Assembly (NCBI GenBank): GCA_024639445.1
Contig: JAHEIJ010000060.1
Location: 1 to 10,358 of the forward strand
DNA from: Gammaproteobacteria bacterium
GTDB lineage: Bacteria; Pseudomonadota; Gammaproteobacteria; UBA6429; Thiohalophilaceae
Reading direction: 5' to 3'
DNA length: 10,358 bases
In this document: piece after piece, positions 4,427 through 10,358 of the stretch
Numbering within the stretch: the first letter of the stretch is position 1
Layout: each line of letters starts with the position of its first letter
Made by a program: the position numbers and the translations under genes
The notes under the pieces: generated by a model
Told to the model about the DNA's origin: nothing
The model's input: only the letters and a program-made list of their open reading frames with translations
Database searches by the model: none

Positions 4427-6115
4427 ATGACAGCAATCAATTCCTTGTTTACAAAATTAGATCCATCACCCCTGAAATCCAATATGGAATTCAGTCAGGC
4501 TATATCCAGATTGTTAATCTGGTTCTTCACCACTACGCTCATCGGCGTGGGAATGTATAACAATTACTATCCACCAAAATTTACTGCCTTTTTTGCCTTT
4601 GGTGGGATTTTCGGTGCCTATACGCTCGCTGTACTTGTTAGTGTCCTGATCATTCCACATTCACGCATTCGCCCCTATATCACGATCCCCCTCGACATCT
4701 CCTCAATTGCCATCGCCATGATGTTGACGGATGCAGGGCCCTTTAGCGTATTCTTCCTGTTTTTCCCGTGGACCTATATCGGCTATGGCGTACGCTATGG
4801 TCCTTCAGAGCTATTTTCCGCCACGGCGGCCAGTGTCATCGCTTTCAGCGTAGTGCTGATTATATCCGACACCTGGTATTCACATATTTACGATGTCATT
4901 GCTTATATGATTTTTCTGATAGCCTTGCCATTCTATCTGGATGTCATGATCAGACGCATCAAGCGAGCTCGTGAAGAAGCTGATAGCGCCAACCAGGCCA
5001 AAAGTGAATTTCTCGCCACCATGAGTCACGAGATTCGCACACCGATGACCGGTATTCTGGGTATGACCGAATTATTGGAAAATACACCATTAAATAACAT
5101 ACAGCGGGAATATGTTGAAGGCTTAAAGGAATCATCTGTCACATTACATTCGCTGATCAATGACATCCTGGACCTTTCCAAAATCGAAGCCGGTAAATAT
5201 CAACTTGACCATTCCGCTTTCAACCTGCGGCGGCTTGTTAAGGGGGTAGTCAATATATTTAAACCTCAATCAAATAAGAAAGGACTCAGTCTGACATATG
5301 AAGTTGATTCTGATGTGCCTGAAATGGTCATGGGCGATCATAACCGGCTACGACAGGTTCTGCTTAATCTTATAAGTAATGCAGTAAAATATACTGACAA
5401 TGGGAGCGTAACCGTAAGTATCAGTCTTGCAGATACCCATGACCAACTAAATCTTTTACGATTTGAAGTTAAAGATAGCGGCATTGGTATCAAAAAAGAA
5501 AAATTGGATCATATTTTCGATCCTTTTTATCAGTGCCAAATTAATCCTGCTGAACAACGACACGGTACCGGACTTGGTACTACGATTTCCTATAAACTTG
5601 TTAATGCCATGTACGGTGCAATTGGCGTCGAAAGTAAGCCTGGCCAGGGTAGTTTATTCTGGTTCGAACTTCCACTGCCAATGGCTGAAGACAGTTTGAA
5701 TAAAAGCATGCTGAGTGATCAGCAACCCTCAACCGCCAAGCTTGATAACAAGCTACATATTTTGCTGGCGGAAGATACCGAAATCATTGCGAAAGTCATC
5801 ACGACATTTTTGCGGCAAGAAGGACATACTGTCACTCATGTCAGCAACGGCAAATCAGCCTTGAATATGCTAGAACATGATAAAAGCCTTGATCTGGTAC
5901 TAATGGATATGCGTATGCCCGAAATGACGGGGCTGGAAGTAACACGCAGCTGGCGAGAAATTGAGCCAGGCCATAAACGAATTCCTATTATCGCTCTCAC
6001 AGCGAATTCTACCACCATTGAACGCAATCAATGTTTTGAAGCCGGAATGGACCATTTCATTACAAAACCAGTAAGTCAGGCAAGGCTGATGGAAGTTATT
6101 CAGGAAGTCATCTAG
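4427..6115 (+). CDS. RpfC-like membrane hybrid histidine kinase with receiver domain
   Basis: This is a 562-residue inner-membrane hybrid sensor. Residues ~28-173 form five or six hydrophobic helices with almost no periplasmic loop. The FFPWTYIGYGVRYG block (112-125) resembles the sensor region of RpfC, the DSF receptor of Xanthomonas. A short linker leads to HisKA, with H201 in ATMSHEIRTP. The HATPase domain has an N box (LLNLISNAVKYT, N318), a G1 box (DSGIGI, D350) and a GTGLGTTI G2 box (380-387), also RpfC-like. The receiver domain (about 443-562) has E449/D450, phosphoacceptor D494 in LMDMRMP, T525 and K547. The C-terminal Hpt domain of RpfC is missing, so relay needs an Hpt protein elsewhere or the receiver is a local modulator. 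It is followed 2 nt later by a diguanylate cyclase. DSF sensing is inference; kinase identity is certain. Confidence 0.93.
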   Translation: MTAINSLFTKLDPSPLKSNMEFSQAISRLLIWFFTTTLIGVGMYNNYYPPKFTAFFAFGGIFGAYTLAVLVSVLIIPHSRIRPYITIPLDISSIAIAMMLTDAGPFSVFFLFFPWTYIGYGVRYGPSELFSATAASVIAFSVVLIISDTWYSHIYDVIAYMIFLIALPFYLDVMIRRIKRAREEADSANQAKSEFLATMSHEIRTPMTGILGMTELLENTPLNNIQREYVEGLKESSVTLHSLINDILDLSKIEAGKYQLDHSAFNLRRLVKGVVNIFKPQSNKKGLSLTYEVDSDVPEMVMGDHNRLRQVLLNLISNAVKYTDNGSVTVSISLADTHDQLNLLRFEVKDSGIGIKKEKLDHIFDPFYQCQINPAEQRHGTGLGTTISYKLVNAMYGAIGVESKPGQGSLFWFELPLPMAEDSLNKSMLSDQQPSTAKLDNKLHILLAEDTEIIAKVITTFLRQEGHTVTHVSNGKSALNMLEHDKSLDLVLMDMRMPEMTGLEVTRSWREIEPGHKRIPIIALTANSTTIERNQCFEAGMDHFITKPVSQARLMEVIQEVI

Positions 6116-6117
6116 GC

Positions 6118-7218
6118 ATGAGCACAAATGAGGCCAGTGACAATACAAAATTGCGCCGCCAGCTCAAAGCCTATGTTAGCCAGGCACAACAAAATGAGCA
6201 AAAACTTGTGCGTTTCCAGGAACAGGAGCTTCAGTTTATTAGCGCCAATGGTCTCGCTGAACTTATTAACACCCTGTTCTATGATTACCGTCGAAATTTT
6301 GCCCTCGATGCAGTGACCTTGCTATTAATTGATCCGGAATTTGAAATTCGTAGAATTCTGGAAAATCTTGGCTTGCATGACGAGCATCCCGAACTCCTGT
6401 TTTGTGACGACACAAGTCCAATAATGCATCTATTCCCAAAAGAACCTCTGGCTCGGCTTGGCAAGTGTGATGAGGAAAGCATGCAACTGCTGTTTCCGAA
6501 TGATAAAAATCCTCTTACCAGTATGGCTCTCTTCCCCCTGGTCCGTAATCGCCAGTTAATCGGGTGTTTGAACATCGGCAGCGTACAACAGGAACGATTC
6601 ATCCAGGGTTCTGCTACTGATTTCCTGGAACGGCTGGCAGCTATCGTTGCCGTTTGTTTTGAAAACGCTTTCAATCACGAGCGCTTAAAACTTTTGGGTT
6701 TACTTGATCCGCTGACAGGCATACATAACAGGCGCTATTTCGATGAACGCCTGGATGAAGAAATCAGTCGCAGCCTAAGACAGAACAGAGCTCTGAGTTG
6801 TCTCTTTCTGGATATCGATCACTTCAAACAGTTTAACGACATCTATGGCCACCACATTGGTGACCTGGTGCTGCAGGAAGTCGCTAGATTAATCAAGATC
6901 CAGATGCGCCAAAGCGATGTGCTTGCAAGATTTGGGGGTGAGGAATTTGCTGTCTTATTGATACAAACCGATCAAAACCTGGCGACTGAAATCGCGGAAC
7001 GTATTCGCCATCAAATCGACTCACATAAAATTACTCTGGGAAACAGCACCAATTTGTCAGTCACGATTTCGATTGGATGTACCACATTGGATAATCATGA
7101 TGGAACTCTTATTGCCGCCGATGCAAGCCGGCAACTATTAATGCGTGCTGATGAAGCACTCTATCGTTCCAAACAACAGGGTCGTAATCAGGTTAATTTT
7201 TTCAAGTTTGGCACTTGA
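6118..7218 (+). CDS. Diguanylate cyclase with N-terminal GAF/DUF484-like sensor region
   Basis: This is a 366-residue cytoplasmic enzyme making c-di-GMP from two GTP. Residues ~10-40 are a likely coiled coil. Residues ~40-190 form a GAF-type sensor resembling DUF484 (ANGLAELINTLFYDYRRNFALDAVTLLLID, then MALFPLVRNRQLIGCLNIGS, then a final signalling helix). The GGDEF domain starts at DPLTGIHNRRYF (197-208), carries D232/D234 in FLDIDHFKQFND, and has an intact GGEEF active site at 273-277. The inhibitory RxxD site is present at R264-D267, five residues upstream, so product feedback is expected. There is no receiver domain, so control by the adjacent kinase must be indirect. The ATG at 6118 lies 2 nt after the kinase stop; AGGAAG at 6102-6107 inside the kinase gene serves as ribosome binding site, indicating tight coupling. 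Confidence 0.93.
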   Translation: MSTNEASDNTKLRRQLKAYVSQAQQNEQKLVRFQEQELQFISANGLAELINTLFYDYRRNFALDAVTLLLIDPEFEIRRILENLGLHDEHPELLFCDDTSPIMHLFPKEPLARLGKCDEESMQLLFPNDKNPLTSMALFPLVRNRQLIGCLNIGSVQQERFIQGSATDFLERLAAIVAVCFENAFNHERLKLLGLLDPLTGIHNRRYFDERLDEEISRSLRQNRALSCLFLDIDHFKQFNDIYGHHIGDLVLQEVARLIKIQMRQSDVLARFGGEEFAVLLIQTDQNLATEIAERIRHQIDSHKITLGNSTNLSVTISIGCTTLDNHDGTLIAADASRQLLMRADEALYRSKQQGRNQVNFFKFGT

Positions 7219-7276
7219 AATTATTTTTCATTTAAAATGATGAACGATGGCCGAAAATTATTTTTTTAACGCATGC

Positions 7277-7933
7277 TTACTGGTTGTATTTTTCCATTAA
7301 AGGTTGTCGCAACTGATCAAATTTGGCTGGTGCTACATACTGCAGCAATTCCTTTCCGTTTTCATCAAGCAACAAACCCAGCCCCAACTCCGGGTATAGC
7401 AGGTGTTGTCTTTTCTGATCAACAATAATCCGTTCAGTCGGCTCACCAAAACGTTTCCTGATGATCCCCTCATCGAGGTTGATATAAGGTATATAACTCA
7501 AACTTGTAATACTCTTTTGTGCCAGCACACTGTTCATTTCCGCTGTCAGGGTGTAACGCTTTGCTCCCGACTCAAGCACTTCTCGCTTAATAGCCTGTTG
7601 AATCAATGCTGCCATTTCTTCCTGTGTTGCCTCTAATGTCAGCACAAATTTGCCACTTATACCCCCCAGGGTAACCTCATTGAAATATGCCTCTAAGGAT
7701 AGTGGCTGATCAGGCGTTTCAAACAATCCTAGCTTGTAGTTACGACCCAGCAATTCAACCGCGTCCTTCAGTGTGCTCTCACTTAATGTGATGCCAAATA
7801 CTCGTGTCTTGCCATCTGGCTGTAATATTATTTGCCAGGGATAAACGTCTTCGTTCGGTTGGTTATTCACTTGATCACAGGCTGATATCATGTACAACAC
7901 CATCCCCAGCACTAGTATTCTGGTTATCACCAT
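7277..7933 (-). CDS. Hypothetical lipoprotein
   Basis: I do not recognise the family of this 218-residue protein. The N-terminus is a lipoprotein signal: one positive charge (R5), a hydrophobic core, and a MISAC lipobox with the lipidated Cys19. Asp20 follows the cysteine; in enterobacteria Asp at +2 retains lipoproteins in the inner membrane, although other lineages use different rules. The mature part appears globular and alpha/beta, with a LKDAVELLGR helix, a beta-rich centre, and a C-terminal IRKRFGEPTERI segment that looks like a regulatory or quality-control hairpin. The ATG at 7931-7933 has GGTGAG at 7937-7942 just upstream. It lies 73 nt downstream of dtd with no terminator between, so it may be the last gene of the pip-dtd operon. 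Confidence 0.75.
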   Translation of the reverse strand: MVITRILVLGMVLYMISACDQVNNQPNEDVYPWQIILQPDGKTRVFGITLSESTLKDAVELLGRNYKLGLFETPDQPLSLEAYFNEVTLGGISGKFVLTLEATQEEMAALIQQAIKREVLESGAKRYTLTAEMNSVLAQKSITSLSYIPYINLDEGIIRKRFGEPTERIIVDQKRQHLLYPELGLGLLLDENGKELLQYVAPAKFDQLRQPLMEKYNQ

Positions 7934-8010
7934 CTAGCTCACCAGTTTTTCCCACTCAATTTCAGCAATGGCTATATCTTCTTCATTAAAGACAACAACG
8001 TATACTTCAT
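7934..8010 (-). pseudogene. Possible frameshifted mini-gene between dtd and the lipoprotein gene
   Basis: On the minus strand a good ribosome binding site (AAGGA, 8017-8021) precedes an ATG at 8008-8010 that overlaps the dtd stop. In its own frame the ATG gives only a 12-residue peptide. The frame one base away reads as a convincing protein segment, VYVVVFNEEDIAIAEIEWEK followed by LVS, and stops with TAG immediately before the lipoprotein ATG. Adding one A after the ATG would join start and segment into a 25-residue peptide. It could be a real indel, a sequencing error in an A-run, or the end of a decayed gene, or it may be chance. Confidence 0.25.
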
Positions 8011-8456
8011 TTATTTTCCTTCACCCGCAACCAAAAGGTGACAGGGCCATCGTTTGTCAAGGAGACCTGCATATATGCCCCAAATTGACCGGCTTCCACC
8101 TGTTTATGATGACGTGATGCCCGTTGCAGAAGATATCCAAACAGGCGTTCGCCCTCTACCGGCGAAGCAGCCGAGGAGAAACTGGGACGCATACCTTTTT
8201 CAGTATTTGCTGCCAGGGTAAATTGCGGCACTAACAATAGCCCGCCGTTGATATCTTCAAGGCTTAAATTCATCTTGTCTTGCGCATCAGCAAATATGCG
8301 ATAGCCGAGAATCCGCTCTAACAAACGATTCGCTTGCTCCTGCGTGTCCGTCTTTTCAACTCCAATCAGTGCCAGTATACCGCTTTCTATCGCACCGACA
8401 GTCTTGCCTTCTACTACGACCTTCGCCTTCGTGACACGCTGCAGCAATGCAATCAT
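8007..8456 (-). CDS. dtd: D-aminoacyl-tRNA deacylase
   Basis: Dtd hydrolyses D-amino acids (and mischarged glycine) from tRNA, a proofreading step in the cytosol. The 149-residue protein matches the ~145-residue family throughout: MIALLQRVTKAKV at the start, the GYRIFAD and KMNLSL segments, a QFTLAA active-site strand, the RPSFS segment, and the C-terminal NDGPVTFWL with the cross-subunit Gly-cisPro. The residue before QFTLA is Pro instead of the Ser seen in E. coli, and NT replaces DT just after it; I believe Pro occurs in other members, so this is not evidence of loss of function. Its ATG overlaps the stop of the upstream aminopeptidase gene by the classic ATGA, so translation is coupled. 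Confidence 0.95.
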   Translation of the reverse strand: MIALLQRVTKAKVVVEGKTVGAIESGILALIGVEKTDTQEQANRLLERILGYRIFADAQDKMNLSLEDINGGLLLVPQFTLAANTEKGMRPSFSSAASPVEGERLFGYLLQRASRHHKQVEAGQFGAYMQVSLTNDGPVTFWLRVKENK

Positions 8457-9403
8457 TCAATTCGCTTCAACATTTTCCGTGCGGCTTTCACCAGGGCATT
8501 CACAGTACCAACCTCGGTTGCGGAATGTCCGGCATCTCCAATAATATACAAATCAGAGTCATGCCAGCACTGATGTAGTTCCCAGGCGCTCTCCAGCGGA
8601 CAAATTAAATCATAGCGTCCTTGAATAATCGTACCAGGGATGTCTTTGAGACTTTCAACGTCACGCAAAATCTGGTTTTCCTGCAAGAATGCATTGTTAA
8701 TAAAATAATGTGCTTCTATACGTGCCAAACTAAAAGCGGTAAACGAGTCACTAAAATGGTCCACGACACTTTTACGCGGCTGCAGCGTCGCTGCTCGACC
8801 TTCCCAGATTGACCAGGCTTTGGCCGCCGCCATACGTGCCACCTCATCATCTCCCGTGAGACGACGATAATAAGCTTTTACCATGTCATCCTGTTCTGCC
8901 TCGGGAATAGGCTTGATAAAATCCTGCCAATAATCGGGAAAAATCTTGCTTGCGCCTGATTGATAAAACCAGTCAATTTCTTTTTGTCGACACAGGAAAA
9001 TTCCTCTGAGGATCAACCCCAAAACCCGCTCCGGGTGGGTTTCGGCATATACTAATGACAGGGTTGATCCCCATGAACCACCAAACAACACCCACTGCTC
9101 CACCCCAAGATGCTGGCGAATGACTTCCATGTCGGCAACCAGTGCCTGGGTCGTATTGCCGCTCAGTTCCGCGTGGGGTGAACTACGCCCGGCACCACGC
9201 TGATCAAACAAAATAATGCGATATTTGTCAGGATCATAAAAGCATCGATGATAGGGTTCACAACCGGCGCCAGGGCCACCATGCACAAACAAAACCGGCA
9301 CCCCTTGCGGATTCCCTGATTCTTCAACATGCAATACATGTGGCGGTTCAACTGCCAGACTATGTATAACGTACGGCTGGATTGCCGGATATAAGGTTTC
9401 CAC
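8453..9403 (-). CDS. pip: Proline iminopeptidase
   Basis: This alpha/beta-hydrolase of peptidase family S33 releases N-terminal proline from peptides in the cytosol. The 316-residue length is typical. Visible motifs are the oxyanion-hole HGGPGAG (41-47), DQRGAGRSSPH (67-77), nucleophile S110 in GGSWGST, catalytic D265 in QGRYDLICP, and H293 in AGHSATE. The GTG start at 9401-9403 shares one base with the TAG of the preceding gene (TAGTG), and AAGGA at 9412-9416 is well placed, so I accept the GTG. dtd follows with an ATGA overlap, the same pip-dtd order as in pseudomonads from memory. There are no missing catalytic residues. Confidence 0.95.
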   Translation of the reverse strand: METLYPAIQPYVIHSLAVEPPHVLHVEESGNPQGVPVLFVHGGPGAGCEPYHRCFYDPDKYRIILFDQRGAGRSSPHAELSGNTTQALVADMEVIRQHLGVEQWVLFGGSWGSTLSLVYAETHPERVLGLILRGIFLCRQKEIDWFYQSGASKIFPDYWQDFIKPIPEAEQDDMVKAYYRRLTGDDEVARMAAAKAWSIWEGRAATLQPRKSVVDHFSDSFTAFSLARIEAHYFINNAFLQENQILRDVESLKDIPGTIIQGRYDLICPLESAWELHQCWHDSDLYIIGDAGHSATEVGTVNALVKAARKMLKRIE

Positions 9404-9963
9404 TAGCTGTCCTTAATAATTTCGCCACGAAAACCCATGGCTGCGGCAATACCGGTTAGTAATAAAGCGGCGAGGATCATCCCTGGTCCAATACCAAGTC
9501 CTAGCAGGCTGTCGGCCCAGGCCATATCGAATACTCTTCCCAGATACAGCATGCCTGAATGCAGCAATGCGCCCAGAATGAATAACCAACTAATCAATTG
9601 TTTCAGCCATGTGGCAACAGCAATGAAACATAATGCCAAACCTGCCACTATATTAAGCAGTGCTTCCAGATTACCATGGGCATGAGCTCCCCCTTTGATA
9701 CTGTCGATAGCCATTTCTGTATTGCGAAGCTTGTTGAGCGACAAAATACCGTCCGTGTTGGCTATCGCTATTTGTCCGGCATTTAACGGCTCCAACTCTT
9801 CCTCGAAGTTATTTTGTTTGAGCTGTTGCAGGCGCCCGACACTGGCCTGTTTTTCCTGCATTGCGGTACCAAAATCCTCGTACATATTCGCCATAACTAT
9901 GCCGAGCGCAGCGGTCAGCACCAGGTATAAAAACCCGAATACCACATTCTTTTTACCGATCAT
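9403..9963 (-). CDS. Hypothetical four-helix membrane protein
   Basis: I cannot name this 186-residue protein. Helix 1 covers about residues 6-27, followed by a ~65-residue soluble segment with acidic and glutamine-rich stretches, and then three more helices at about 99-118, 122-142 and 155-178. Just before and within the membrane part it carries HAHGN (H94, H96), E100 and H135 in GALLHSG. The pattern is reminiscent of membrane proteins binding heme or metal through such histidines, but that is only a resemblance. I chose the ATG at 9961-9963 because a strong GGAGG lies upstream; an upstream TTG at 9999 has none. It is the first gene of the likely operon with pip and dtd; its stop overlaps the pip start. 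Confidence 0.8.
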   Translation of the reverse strand: MIGKKNVVFGFLYLVLTAALGIVMANMYEDFGTAMQEKQASVGRLQQLKQNNFEEELEPLNAGQIAIANTDGILSLNKLRNTEMAIDSIKGGAHAHGNLEALLNIVAGLALCFIAVATWLKQLISWLFILGALLHSGMLYLGRVFDMAWADSLLGLGIGPGMILAALLLTGIAAAMGFRGEIIKDS

Positions 9964-10011
9964 GGCCACCTCCAAATAGTAATTATTATTGTTACCCAAT
10001 ATCTCTGATGC

Positions 10012-10032
10012 GTGTTTATATTATCTAAACAC
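10012..10032 (-). promoter_or_regulatory. 7-7-7 dyad with -10-like element upstream of the membrane protein operon
   Basis: GTGTTTA (10012-10018) and TAAACAC (10026-10032) are perfect inverted repeats around TATTATC. Read on the minus strand the centre contains GATAAT (10020-10025), a good -10-like hexamer, about 57 nt before the ATG. TTGAGG lies further upstream at a longer than ideal distance (20 nt). A repressor bound here would cover the promoter. Confidence 0.4.
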
Positions 10033-10202
10033 AGACCATGTTAGTCCTCAATCATTATCATTGGATAAGCCGGTCTTGAACATATAGCAGGCAGCAACTT
10101 TAATATTGGGCCCGCACGACCCACTGGGGATTAATTATATTTCCGATGGGCATTGCGCTCATGAAATTGGCTATGTAGAGGGTTTCGCCGGAACAAAACT
10201 TA

Positions 10203-10227
10203 CCGGGCTTCATCCTGCGAAGCCCGG
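10203..10227 (-). terminator. Candidate intrinsic terminator of typA
   Basis: CCGGGCTTC (10203-10211) and GAAGCCCGG (10219-10227) form a perfect 9-bp GC-rich stem with a 7-nt loop, 11 nt after the typA stop. On the minus strand it is followed by TAAGTTTTG, a modest U-run. Its placement and strength make a terminator the best reading. Confidence 0.7.
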
Positions 10228-10238
10228 ATAAAAATGAG

Positions 10239-10358
10239 TTAAGCCGTGGCCCTGGCGGATTTTTTACGCTCGTGCTCAATCAATAATTTTTTTCGCAAAC
10301 GAATATGGTTGGGTGTTACTTCCACCAGTTCATCATCGTCAATGAACTCCAGTGCCTG
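10239..10358 (-). CDS. typA: TypA/BipA ribosome-associated GTPase, C-terminal end (start outside window)
   Basis: Only the last 39 residues are present, ending with TAA at 10239-10241. They read QALEFIDDDELVEVTPNHIR and continue into a basic tail with LLIEHERKKSARATA. The ALEFIDDDELVEVTP block is diagnostic of the C-terminal domain of TypA/BipA, a translational GTPase that binds the ribosome and supports 50S assembly and growth under stress or cold. In E. coli the equivalent tail is IRKRHLTENDRRRANRAPK, so this one diverges only at the end. The GTPase and EF-G-like domains lie beyond the right edge. A strong hairpin follows the stop. Confidence 0.92.
   Translation of the reverse strand, partial: QALEFIDDDELVEVTPNHIRLRKKLLIEHERKKSARATA

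Larger units (their letters stand above)
9964..10238. other. Intergenic region between typA and the pip-dtd operon
   Basis: This 275-nt stretch contains the leader and probable promoter region of the minus-strand operon starting at 9963 (dyad at 10012-10032), a weak Fur-like match at 10047-10065, and the hairpin after typA at 10203-10227. A 41-codon open frame on the plus strand from the TTG at 10108 to the TAA within 10227-10235 has no ribosome binding site and its end is encoded by the hairpin, so I do not call it a gene. Confidence 0.6.

Noticed and set aside
6285..6674. Minus-strand 129-codon frame inside the diguanylate cyclase gene
   Set aside because: Composition is Ser/Arg-rich and atypical, and the plus strand encodes a clear GAF/DUF484-like-GGDEF protein there.
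7219..7276. Terminator after the diguanylate cyclase gene
   Set aside because: The gap has a T7 run (7261-7267) and an AT-only dyad TCATTTAAAATGA, but no GC-rich stem adjacent to the T-run on either strand.
10108..10235. 41-codon plus-strand frame ending in the typA terminator hairpin
   Set aside because: TTG start without ribosome binding site, C-terminus encoded by the hairpin, and this length is common by chance.

Overview
The window looks like ordinary chromosome from a non-enteric gammaproteobacterium of moderate GC. Evidence for this is the mutY-yggX-tRNA-Phe cluster, the ATGA-coupled pip-dtd pair, cysQ close to yrfG, typA at the right edge, and an RpfC-like hybrid kinase. From memory, the same housekeeping genes lie in one broad chromosomal sector in Pseudomonas. 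The genus cannot be fixed from this sequence. There is no phage, transposase, CRISPR array or rRNA.

Layout. (1) Positions 1-1042, plus strand: the 3' part of mutY (adenine glycosylase), yggX (iron-trafficking protein), then tRNA-Phe(GAA) with its own promoter. (2) Positions 1043-1310: a non-coding block holding a second copy of the tRNA 3' end, a run of four small hairpins, a split T-arm copy and an inverted T-arm copy. This is the least ordinary stretch of the window. (3) Positions 1311-1508: a small cysteine-containing conserved-looking protein, convergent with cysQ. (4) Positions 1548-3152, minus strand: cysQ preceded by an unrecognised exported protein. (5) Positions 3256-3912, plus strand: yrfG-type HAD nucleotidase, convergent with a YkgJ-type cysteine-cluster protein (3940-4359, minus). 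(6) Positions 4427-7218, plus strand: a two-gene signalling operon made of an RpfC-like membrane hybrid histidine kinase and a diguanylate cyclase with an N-terminal GAF/DUF484-like sensor region, preceded by a perfect 7-3-7 dyad. (7) Positions 7277-9963, minus strand: a probable operon of membrane protein, pip, dtd and lipoprotein, with a possible broken mini-gene between the last two. (8) Positions 9964-10238: a regulatory intergenic region with a 7-7-7 dyad and a strong hairpin after typA. (9) Positions 10239-10358: the C-terminus of typA/bipA on the minus strand.

Functional picture. Most genes are housekeeping: oxidative DNA damage repair (mutY), iron protection (yggX), sulfur and nucleotide salvage (cysQ, yrfG), tRNA proofreading (dtd), peptide turnover (pip) and ribosome-linked stress GTPase (typA). 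The accessory element is the kinase plus cyclase module, which probably links an unknown signal sensed at the membrane to c-di-GMP synthesis. I did not find a clearly new multi-gene system. The best candidates for something undescribed are the tRNA-Phe-linked hairpin block and the RpfC-like/DUF484-GGDEF pair.
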